A DNA stretch of 28,475 bases from a virus: IMG/VR virus record IMGVR_UViG_3300035698_005473, positions 1 through 28,475 of that record; one strand, written 5' to 3'. Below the pieces are notes generated by a model, which saw only the letters and a list, made by a program, of their open reading frames with translations, was not told where the DNA came from and searched no databases. Positions 5,444-11,295 of the stretch are shown here, in pieces. The position numbers and the translations under genes were made by a program. Positions within the stretch are counted from its first letter, which is position 1. Each line of letters opens with the position of its first letter.

Positions 5444-6328
5444 TCATCTTGTTTTTTTGCTTTTCTTTTTCTCGCCGTAATCATCGGCCATGAAGCTTGG
5501 TTCTTCGATGGGATCGGGCACGTCTTCTTTTTCTTCCGGTACATCCTCGTACTGCGCCTCGTCGGCGTTACTGGCAATGTCATTGCTGCCGATCAAGTCA
5601 GCGAGTGTTTCGGTACGAGACCTGCCATTGTCTTCGGGCTGGTTTTCATCAAGCCCAACAGCCTGGTTGTCATACTCAATAGCTTTTTCAAGATCAGGAG
5701 AGTTTGGCAGATATTTAAATGATCTGCGCACAACTGTTTTTCGCGCCATTTCCTCATAGTCTGTATTCCAGATATAATCAGTTTTTGCGCGTCTGCGGAT
5801 TCCGTCTACTTCATCCTTCCGCATAAACTCGTATTGTGATGTCCCGTCAGCGAACCAGGCGATAGCATAGACACCAATAACCTTTCCGGGAACGCCGTCT
5901 ATATACGGCTTGTGGGTAATTTCCTCATGGTGTCCATAGGTAAGGGTGAAGGCATCCTTTTCATGCACGACGTGAGCTGCGATGCGTGTTACATTGCCTG
6001 AATTACGGGCAAGCTGTATCATTCCGCGATAACCCGGCATGAACTGTGCCTGTCCCTTGTACGGAACGAGATAAGCATGTCCTTTTGCAGGGGTGAAATC
6101 AAGTCCGAGTTCGGCACTGTTTACGATGGCAGTAAAGATCGATTCCCGCGAACATGCCTGAAGGTCTTTGTTCCGCGCAACCGCCAATAATGCAGACTTG
6201 ATGAACCGGTCAATATCTACATGTGCCGGCAACATCTGTTTAATTTCTGTTTGCTTGCGTAACAGCAGGCTTTTTATCGTACCATCGTCTGTTACCGCAA
6301 CTCCGGTGCTTTCACTTGTTTGTTTCAT
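5444..6328 (-). CDS. recT: RecT-family single-strand annealing protein
   Basis: A 294-residue homologue of Rac RecT, which coats ssDNA produced by the partner exonuclease and anneals it to a homologous strand. The RecT core spans about 30-225. Characteristic segments are SIFTAIVNSAELGLDF (near 64-79), YLVPYKGQAQFMPGYRGMI (near 86-104), the WNTDYEEMARKTVVRR stretch (near 187-202) and FKYLPNS just after. The C-terminal 70 residues are acidic and disordered and end in a lysine-rich tail (KKKSKKTR), where RecT proteins usually recruit host SSB or partners. It lies 22 nt downstream of the exonuclease gene with SD GGGAGGAAAGG. Together they make a Red-like recombination module. Confidence 0.96.
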   Translation of the reverse strand: MKQTSESTGVAVTDDGTIKSLLLRKQTEIKQMLPAHVDIDRFIKSALLAVARNKDLQACSRESIFTAIVNSAELGLDFTPAKGHAYLVPYKGQAQFMPGYRGMIQLARNSGNVTRIAAHVVHEKDAFTLTYGHHEEITHKPYIDGVPGKVIGVYAIAWFADGTSQYEFMRKDEVDGIRRRAKTDYIWNTDYEEMARKTVVRRSFKYLPNSPDLEKAIEYDNQAVGLDENQPEDNGRSRTETLADLIGSNDIASNADEAQYEDVPEEKEDVPDPIEEPSFMADDYGEKKKSKKTR

Positions 6329-6350
6329 GATATGCCTTTCCTCCCTTTCT

Positions 6351-7328
6351 TTATTTTACTTTCCTGATTCTTGCAATTGGATAAGATGTTGTTTTCATCA
6401 CCGCCGCATATACGACCGGATATTCTTGTGCAAGCTGTTTCGCATCAACGCTGGTCCTGCTCTGCCTAAAATACGTCAATTCACGCCCGTCCTCAAGCCG
6501 TGCGCCTTCCGCATCACCGAGATCAGTCAAGATGTCAACAAAGATGTTCTTCACCAACTTTTCAGCTTCTTTCGCTTCTGCTTTCGCGTCCTCCCACGCC
6601 AGAACCATATCAGTCGAAACCTGCGCCCACGTTCCGGGCTGCCGGATGATGCGCTTGAACACGTCGATGTGACCTTTTTCCGTCTCTTTCGGGGGAACTT
6701 TGGCAAGGATATTATCATTCCAGAACTGAGTAATACGCGCAATGATCGCATCAATGATCTGTTCATTGCGCTCAATCATGAACAGCTCTTCGCTGAGCCT
6801 AAAGCGTCCGAGAAGAACAGGGATATAGACGCGTTTCCAACCGGTGCATAAAAGTTGATGCTGTGCCTGTAGCATTACCCTAAACGGTACGCCATCACGG
6901 CTATTATTATCCCATTCGTCTGACATTGATGTGGTTTTGGCTTCGATACCGGCTGTTTCTGTGTAGACATCGCCGTCATATGTCTGTGGGCCGAGCGTAT
7001 AGCCGTCAGGGTGTGACATAGTAAACAGATCGCCGTTCTTGTCACCAAAGTGTTCCGGGATAAATTCAAGCTTCGCGGGATCGGTTTCAATAGCACAACC
7101 GAGTTGTTCACTCGCGAACTCTACGAGTGATTTCTCATAACGGTTCCCCATCTTGATAGCATCGTTTTCTTTCAAGTCTTCAAGCTCGAACATCTTTTGA
7201 GTGTAAATGTCCATAGCCGTAGCAAAGGGGTTTAATGACTTTCCCTCCTTATCTACAAATAGTGCTGATACTTCGCTGCTGCCGATGTACTTCTTCCGTT
7301 TAAGCCGCTGTTCTTTGGTTATTGACAT
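6351..7328 (-). CDS. YqaJ-type phage exonuclease (lambda Exo / RecE-like)
   Basis: A 325-residue PD-(D/E)xK exonuclease of the YqaJ viral recombinase family, which resects dsDNA ends 5'-3' for RecT annealing. Visible motifs are IGSSEVSAL at 15-23, GNRYEKSLVEF (E65), HPDG with D108, GIEAKTTS with E129 and K131 (the E-x-K catalytic pair), and the QAQHQLLCTGW helix (154-164). The C-terminal 100 residues are helical with a predicted coiled coil (AKAEAKEAEKLVKNI). All catalytic residues are present. The gene begins 1 nt after the upstream 71-aa gene and precedes recT, the standard order for this pair. Confidence 0.93.
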   Translation of the reverse strand: MSITKEQRLKRKKYIGSSEVSALFVDKEGKSLNPFATAMDIYTQKMFELEDLKENDAIKMGNRYEKSLVEFASEQLGCAIETDPAKLEFIPEHFGDKNGDLFTMSHPDGYTLGPQTYDGDVYTETAGIEAKTTSMSDEWDNNSRDGVPFRVMLQAQHQLLCTGWKRVYIPVLLGRFRLSEELFMIERNEQIIDAIIARITQFWNDNILAKVPPKETEKGHIDVFKRIIRQPGTWAQVSTDMVLAWEDAKAEAKEAEKLVKNIFVDILTDLGDAEGARLEDGRELTYFRQSRTSVDAKQLAQEYPVVYAAVMKTTSYPIARIRKVK

Positions 7329-7329
7329 G

Positions 7330-7545
7330 TTATGCCCCCGCTTTCTCGATTGCCTGTTCTACTCTCTTGTGTGCCTCGGTTAACATGGCGTCAACACGGA
7401 CTTCGATGCCGAACACAGTGTAAACCAGATATTCGGTGAAGATTGAAAACGCATCTGTACAGCTGTCGATAAACTCGTCGCGAATTAAAGGGCTATCGAA
7501 ATCTATGCGCCAGGCTGTGTATTGCTTGATTGTGAATTGTTTCAT
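7330..7545 (-). CDS. Small unknown protein, 71 aa, directly before the exonuclease
   Basis: A longer reading frame starts at 7692, but ATG 7545 is chosen because it has a strong SD (GGAGG, 9 nt spacing) and the upstream part overlaps a better-supported 40-aa gene. The protein begins MKQFTIKQYTAWRIDFDS. It has a central aromatic/hydrophobic helix (FSIFTEYLVYTVFGI) and an amphipathic C-terminal helix. It is probably soluble, despite the hydrophobic centre. It is adjacent to and probably co-translated with the exonuclease; a partner or inhibitor of host recombination nuclease is possible from position only. Confidence 0.65.
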   Translation of the reverse strand: MKQFTIKQYTAWRIDFDSPLIRDEFIDSCTDAFSIFTEYLVYTVFGIEVRVDAMLTEAHKRVEQAIEKAGA

Positions 7546-7588
7546 GGTTTTTTTCCTCCGTTGATATGGAAGTTTTATGTAGTTCGCT

Positions 7589-7711
7589 CTAGTCTTCATG
7601 CCCAGCGTCAGCGTCTTCATCGTCGTCTGGCTCAGGCTCAGTAACATACATTGCGAGCTTGTAATCGTTGTTGGCTTGAGTCTGGATTTCATCTAGAAAT
7701 TGTCTGTTCAT
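7589..7711 (-). CDS. 40-aa acidic miniprotein
   Basis: Starts MNRQFLDEIQTQANNDYKL at ATG 7711 and ends TEPEPDDDEDADAGHED before TAG. The SD AGAGGT lies 6-7 nt upstream. The start is within the end of the preceding gene (23-nt overlap), common in this operon. The C-terminal half is almost entirely acidic, so the protein could mimic DNA or bind a basic surface. Its place just upstream of the exonuclease/RecT pair recalls small phage inhibitors of host nucleases, but this is inference. It is too short for ordinary gene calling. Confidence 0.6.
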   Translation of the reverse strand: MNRQFLDEIQTQANNDYKLAMYVTEPEPDDDEDADAGHED

Positions 7712-7937
7712 TTGATACCTCTTTCTTTATTGGAGTATATTTTATCATATTCCTGAGTGCAAATATTTTTTGGAGTGAAAAATCAAAATTCCAATTTGTA
7801 CTCCATTCACATTCGGCTAACCTATAGCCCCTGCCGAGATAGCCGAGCGGAAGTATCTTACGGATTTTCCCGCAATACAGACTATCTTTCAGTTTAAATA
7901 AATCACCATCAGAAAAGCCATAATTCTTTTTCATCAT
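7689..7937 (-). CDS. Unknown protein, 82 aa
   Basis: Begins MMKKNYGFSDGDLFKLKDS and contains strands rich in Gly, Tyr, Trp and Leu (GYLGRGYRLAECEW) suggestive of a small beta-barrel, then a helical C-terminus. Either of two adjacent Met codons could be used; SD AGAAGG lies at 4 or 7 nt. The first ATG overlaps the stop of the preceding gene (ATGA). No family is recognised. It is part of the leftward early operon. Confidence 0.65.
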   Translation of the reverse strand: MMKKNYGFSDGDLFKLKDSLYCGKIRKILPLGYLGRGYRLAECEWSTNWNFDFSLQKIFALRNMIKYTPIKKEVSNEQTISR

Positions 7938-8233
7938 GTGCCTTCTTTCTCGTACTCATCACCGTCATCACCGTCGGGCTTTGACTTGTGAGTGCCTATG
8001 GGCTGGAGAATTTCCTTCTCATTGATCACATGGTCAAAGGTTGCCTTTTGCGCGAAAACATAGCCTGCAAAAGGCTCATATTGCTCATCCTGTTGCGGTA
8101 AGCGGCACTCGCCCATAAATTCGAAGTCTTTGTTGAATTGCTCGCCTTCCTTGTGCTCTGACGGCACGATTTGATCTAATACCCGTGGCTGTGTTGTTTC
8201 ATAATTTGCGCAATTACTGCATTTCTTTTTCAT
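7934..8233 (-). CDS. Unknown acidic protein with N-terminal Cys pair, 99 aa
   Basis: Begins MKKKCSNCANYETTQP; Cys5 and Cys8 together with Cys43 (GECRLP) could form a small metal knuckle. The C-terminus is acidic and disordered (DGDDGDEYEKEGT). The SD GGAG is at normal distance, followed by AAAGAG and ATG 8233. It lies 26 nt downstream of the HTH gene. Proteins of the form C-x2-C-x-N-Y/F at the N-terminus are common small phage accessory proteins of unknown role. No function can be assigned. Confidence 0.7.
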   Translation of the reverse strand: MKKKCSNCANYETTQPRVLDQIVPSEHKEGEQFNKDFEFMGECRLPQQDEQYEPFAGYVFAQKATFDHVINEKEILQPIGTHKSKPDGDDGDEYEKEGT

Positions 8234-8259
8234 CTCTTTCTCCGGCTCCTTTTTCTCGT

Positions 8260-8463
8260 TTATTCTCCCGCAGGAAAGATATCCTCTGCTTCGCAGTCAA
8301 GAAGTTTGGCCCAGCGTTTCTGGTCTTTCGCCGGCAGTTCTGACCTGTCGCCGCCATTGATAACGCGACTGACGATCTCCTCGACGGTACGCGCAGAGAT
8401 ACAAAACTTGCGCTGCGTCCCGTACTGCGTTTTGATTTTTCGGTAAAGCTCAAAATTATACAT
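8260..8463 (-). CDS. HTH-like regulator, 67 aa (Cro/C1 type candidate)
   Basis: The sequence is compatible with a compact five-helix XRE/Cro fold. Helix 1 is NFELYRKIKTQYG, then TQRKFCISARTVEEIVSRVING would be the helix-turn-helix, and LPAKDQKRWAKLLDCEAEDIF matches the closing helices and the usual ending of such proteins (-kLGc-DiF). ATG 8463 has SD AAAGGA at about 9 nt and is preferred to a longer alternative frame at 8214-8483. It is the second gene after the divergent control region, where a repressor of early and late promoters would be expected. The palindrome at 8886-8903 is a plausible target; this link is inference. Confidence 0.65.
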   Translation of the reverse strand: MYNFELYRKIKTQYGTQRKFCISARTVEEIVSRVINGGDRSELPAKDQKRWAKLLDCEAEDIFPAGE

Positions 8464-8495
8464 GTCCGGTTCCTTTCATACATGACATAATTATA

Positions 8496-8726
8496 TTAAT
8501 CACACTGCTGTCTAGCCTCGGCGTAATAATTTTGGTGACCATAGTGTCCATTATAATAAGTAACTTTTTTATAATCCGCCCCAGACAGAGGATTGGAATC
8601 TGGGACTAGTACGCGATCGCCATTCCTGACGGCGGCTCTTTCCTCTGCTGTCAAATGCGAGATCCATTTAAACATGCAACTCCCTCTCCCGTGTATGATT
8701 CCTGTGCTGGAAATAATTGTTTTCAT
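8496..8726 (-). CDS. First leftward early gene, unknown, 76 aa
   Basis: Starts at ATG 8726 with SD GAGGGAG; a longer frame from 8807 is rejected because its extra codons would lie within the promoter. The protein begins MKTIISSTGIIHGRG, contains WISHLTAEERAAVRNGDRVLVPD in the middle and a Tyr/His/Gly-rich tail (YNGHYGHQNYYAEA). No family is recognised. Being promoter-proximal with a strong SD, it is probably among the most strongly expressed early proteins, as often seen for host-takeover factors; that is inference. Confidence 0.65.
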   Translation of the reverse strand: MKTIISSTGIIHGRGSCMFKWISHLTAEERAAVRNGDRVLVPDSNPLSGADYKKVTYYNGHYGHQNYYAEARQQCD

Positions 8727-8777
8727 TTTAATCTCCCTCTGGTTGTGAGTGTGTGGAGTCTCTTTTGCTCCTAGGGT

Positions 8778-8807
8778 ATAATATAACACATTATTTCGAT
8801 ATGTCAA
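8778..8807 (-). promoter_or_regulatory. Main leftward early promoter
   Basis: The minus strand shows a perfect -35 TTGACA (8807-8802), an 18-bp spacer and TATTAT (8783-8778, 5/6 to consensus). It includes the AATGTGTTATATTAT core shared with the two internal leftward promoters. The start site would be near 8771, giving a 45-nt leader to ATG 8726. Confidence 0.8.
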
Positions 8808-8877
8808 GTATTATTTTTATAATTATGTAAAATTTATTTCTGGTACACATAAAAAAGCCCGATTTTATTCAGAGCCT

Positions 8878-8886
8878 TGATATAAT
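8878..8886 (+). promoter_or_regulatory. Rightward extended -10 promoter
   Basis: TGATATAAT is a perfect TGnTATAAT extended -10. No good -35 is present 17 bp upstream, as expected for this promoter class. It directs transcription toward the terminase operon. Its start site falls inside the palindrome that begins at 8886. Confidence 0.65.
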
Positions 8887-8903
8887 GGTACGAAAATGTA
8901 CCA
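8886..8903. promoter_or_regulatory. 18-bp palindrome, candidate operator
   Basis: TGGTAC-GAAAAT-GTACCA is a perfect 6+6 dyad overlapping the last base of the rightward -10 and the expected start site. A lone TGGTAC half-site lies at 8841-8846. The symmetry is typical for a dimeric HTH repressor. Alternatively it is a short RNA hairpin, since CGC then TTTTT follow it. Confidence 0.55.
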
Positions 8904-8913
8904 CGCTTTTTCC

Positions 8914-8942
8914 TTGCGCTATAAACGCCTCTAATATATACT
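8914..8942 (+). promoter_or_regulatory. Second rightward promoter candidate
   Basis: TTGCGC (8914-8919, 4/6) is followed after 17 bp by TATACT (8937-8942, 5/6). It lies about 100 nt before the first rightward gene and in tandem with the extended -10 promoter. Confidence 0.5.
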
Positions 8943-8991
8943 CCCCATCAGCGGATCACCTCTCAGTCCGCCGACTTATTTCCTTGCTCCG

Positions 8992-9021
8992 GTAGGGCGG
9001 TGACAATACACACTGCCCTAC
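8992..9021 (+). promoter_or_regulatory. Stable hairpin in the rightward leader
   Basis: GTAGGGCGGTG (8992-9002) pairs with CACTGCCCTAC (9011-9021) around an 8-nt loop: 11 bp including one G-U that pairs only in plus-strand RNA. It is followed by A-rich sequence, not a U-run, so it is not a terminator. It ends 12 nt before the SD AGGAG of the first late gene and may protect the mRNA or modulate translation. A weaker stem GCGGA/TCCGC lies at 8951-8971. Confidence 0.6.
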
Positions 9022-9047
9022 TGTAAAAAAAATAGGAGAAAACAGCA

Positions 9048-9269
9048 ATGATAAATCTCCCCCCTATATATATAATACTAACTTATATAATTATTATACT
9101 AGCTGTAGTCATAGGTAGTGCTATATACAGAGCTGGGTATAAGTTAGGATATTACCGCCAGGAATATGGCACTGTTCCTGACAAATCAAAACCAAAAACA
9201 GATGGCACACCAGAGTCAGATAAAAAAAAGGAAAAAGATACTGAGGAAATATGGGATAAATCACTATGA
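9048..9269 (+). CDS. Single-TM membrane protein, 73 aa; holin candidate
   Basis: One strongly hydrophobic helix (about residues 7-28, IYIILTYIIIILAVVIG) is followed by a short basic/aromatic stretch and a highly charged C-terminal tail (DKKKEKDTEEIWDKSL). The SD AGGAG is about 9 nt before ATG. The stop overlaps the small terminase start by 4 nt. In T7 the small single-gene holin (gp17.5, 67 aa) also immediately precedes the small terminase, so this could be the holin that releases the endolysin at the end of infection. Against this, holins usually have a basic tail and here it is mixed; a spanin-like or other membrane role remains possible. No endolysin gene is visible in the window. Confidence 0.65.
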   Translation: MINLPPIYIILTYIIIILAVVIGSAIYRAGYKLGYYRQEYGTVPDKSKPKTDGTPESDKKKEKDTEEIWDKSL

Positions 9270-9862
9270 ATCTCAAACGCGAAAAATTTATTATAGAGTA
9301 CGTGAGAACTGGAAACGCCAAACAGTCAGCAATCGCGGCTGGTTACAGTCCAAAAGTAGCTGGTTCTAACGGTAGTCGGCTGCTCACCTTTGATGAAGTT
9401 AAAGAGGCAGTACGTGTGCGGAAGCAGGAAATTATACAAGAGCTTAAGGACGATCAAACGGAGACTATCAAAAAAATTAGGGAATGCTATAATTTCGACG
9501 CAACAAAAATGCTGGACGATAATGGCTGCCTGATCACCGATCCCCGCCTAATACCCGCAGAACTCAAGCCAGCCATACAGTCAATCAAAATAATCAAAAA
9601 GAAACGCGTTGGCGAATACCTCAGCTCTGACGGCGAGATAATTAATACATGGAACGGCGATTGCGAAAATATATGGGATCAATTGTATGAGGTAAAATTC
9701 ACCGATAAACTCAAAGCTCTTGAACTTATGGGCCGGTTTCAGGGATTGTTCACCGACAATCTCAATCTTGGTGGCACGGTTGATCTGGGTATAGTCCGTA
9801 TGCCGGTCACAGTGCCGGAAGGCGCGCCATGCCCTGACTTCGATAAAAAGGAGCTAAAATGA
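9266..9862 (+). CDS. terS: Terminase small subunit
   Basis: A 198-residue protein of the Terminase_2 family, which recognises the packaging site and stimulates the large subunit. The N-terminal DNA-binding HTH is clear: REKFIIEYVRTGNAKQSAIAAGYSP (5-29), then VAGSNGSRLLTFDEVKEAV. A central helical oligomerisation region (about 60-85) and a beta-rich section follow, and the C-terminus (FTDKLKALELMGRFQGLFTDN) matches the usual small-terminase ending that contacts the motor. It overlaps the upstream and downstream genes by 4 nt each, so all three are translationally coupled. Confidence 0.93.
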   Translation: MNLKREKFIIEYVRTGNAKQSAIAAGYSPKVAGSNGSRLLTFDEVKEAVRVRKQEIIQELKDDQTETIKKIRECYNFDATKMLDDNGCLITDPRLIPAELKPAIQSIKIIKKKRVGEYLSSDGEIINTWNGDCENIWDQLYEVKFTDKLKALELMGRFQGLFTDNLNLGGTVDLGIVRMPVTVPEGAPCPDFDKKELK

Positions 9863-11295
9863 GCATGGGATCTAAGCTTGATTTTATATGGCAGCCGCAT
9901 CCAGGGCCGCAGGAACAGGCTCTATCCCGATTAGAGTATGAGATACTATATGGCGGTGCACGCGGAGGAGGAAAAACCGAGGCTGGCCTCGCATGGATGA
10001 TAGCCCCGGAGTATATATCACACCCAAAATATCAGGGCCTCGTTGTCAGGCGCAATGCCGACGATCTTTCAGACTGGGTGAATAGAGCGAAACATTTCTA
10101 CGCCACAGTGGGCGGTGTTATCACTGGCAATCCTCCAATTATTCGATTCCCCTCAGGGGCAATCATCCGGACCGGCCACTTAAAAGACACTAACGCCTAT
10201 ATGAAATACCAGGGGCATGAGTACCAGCGTCTTCTCGTGGAAGAAATCACACAAATACCGAGTGAAATCGACTATGAGATGCTTATATCGTCCTGTCGGT
10301 CAACGATTCCCGATCTCCCGGCGCAGGTGTTTGCAACGACGAATCCTGGCGGGCCAGGGCATGTATGGGTGAAGCGCAGATGGGTTGATGTAGCGCGCTG
10401 TAAAGCGTATTTCCCGGATATAGCATTACCTGATGGTAGTATAGTCAAAGGACGATCCCGGATATTTATACCCTCGAAAATTGACGACAACCCGACTTTG
10501 ATAAAAAACGATCCCCAGTACGTCAGGCAGCTCGAAGCTATTCGCGATGAAAAGCTGCGTAAGGCGTGGCGTGATGGTGACTGGGATGTCTATGTAGGCC
10601 AGTTTTTCGATAAGTGGAATCCTGATGTGCATGTTGTTTCGCCGTTTGTGATCCCGCCCCAGTGGTACAAGATCAGGTGTCTCGATTGGGGTTCAACTGC
10701 TCCAGCGGCTGTACTTTGGATAGCCGTGGACTATGAAGGAAAACATTATATATATCGTGAGCTCAAAGAGGCAGGACTCACACCAACTCGCCTGGCCGAG
10801 AAGACGCTTAGGATGACCGGAGACGGTGAGAATATCATCTGTACGCCTGCTGATCCGTCTATATGGGCCAAAAATCAGTTTGGTACAGGCGCGAAACCCG
10901 AACAGGCCACCTATAAGAGTATCGCCGAATTACTTTTAAATGCCGGACTGGTAACGCAACCGGCGAACAATGATAGGTTATCAGGGTGGGCGAACTTCAA
11001 GGATTTATTGTATTGGGATGACAACTGCGATCCCATGCTTTTTGTATTCGATAATTGCGTAAATTTTATCAATGACATCCCTGCCATGGTTCACGACGAC
11101 AAGAACGTTGAGGACTGTGATACTAACGGTGATGATCATATAGGCGATGCTGTGCGGTACGGCCTCCTGCATACAGTAGCATCAACGAGGGCAGAGCCGG
11201 AAAAAGGCTATGTAGAAAAGCTGATAGATGAAATAACTATTGCCCCTGATAGCCAATATGAGGGCCTCGACACGGAATGGGATAAAGCGCTATGA
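9859..11295 (+). CDS. terL: Terminase large subunit (packaging ATPase and nuclease)
   Basis: A 478-residue motor that pumps DNA into the prohead and cuts the concatemer. In the N-terminal ATPase domain Walker A is GGARGGGKT at 32-40 and Walker B with catalytic Glu is LLVEE at 125-129. The coupling motif ATTNPGGPG is at 159-167. The C-terminal RNase H-like nuclease domain has RCLDWGST with D276, CTPADPSIW near 328-336, and DDHIGDAVRYG with D430, the usual acidic triad. SD AAGGAG precedes ATG. The gene overlaps terS and portal by 4 nt each. The packaging type (cos, pac or direct terminal repeats) cannot be told from this alone. Confidence 0.97.
   Translation: MSMGSKLDFIWQPHPGPQEQALSRLEYEILYGGARGGGKTEAGLAWMIAPEYISHPKYQGLVVRRNADDLSDWVNRAKHFYATVGGVITGNPPIIRFPSGAIIRTGHLKDTNAYMKYQGHEYQRLLVEEITQIPSEIDYEMLISSCRSTIPDLPAQVFATTNPGGPGHVWVKRRWVDVARCKAYFPDIALPDGSIVKGRSRIFIPSKIDDNPTLIKNDPQYVRQLEAIRDEKLRKAWRDGDWDVYVGQFFDKWNPDVHVVSPFVIPPQWYKIRCLDWGSTAPAAVLWIAVDYEGKHYIYRELKEAGLTPTRLAEKTLRMTGDGENIICTPADPSIWAKNQFGTGAKPEQATYKSIAELLLNAGLVTQPANNDRLSGWANFKDLLYWDDNCDPMLFVFDNCVNFINDIPAMVHDDKNVEDCDTNGDDHIGDAVRYGLLHTVASTRAEPEKGYVEKLIDEITIAPDSQYEGLDTEWDKAL

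Noticed and set aside
8496-8807. 103-residue version of the first leftward gene
   Set aside because: Its first 27 codons cover the -35, -10 and leader of the promoter; ATG 8726 has the strong SD.
8850-8877. Weak minus-strand terminator (stem with bulge before TTTTTT)
   Set aside because: Only about six interrupted pairs; too weak to list, though it could insulate the leftward promoter from antisense transcription.
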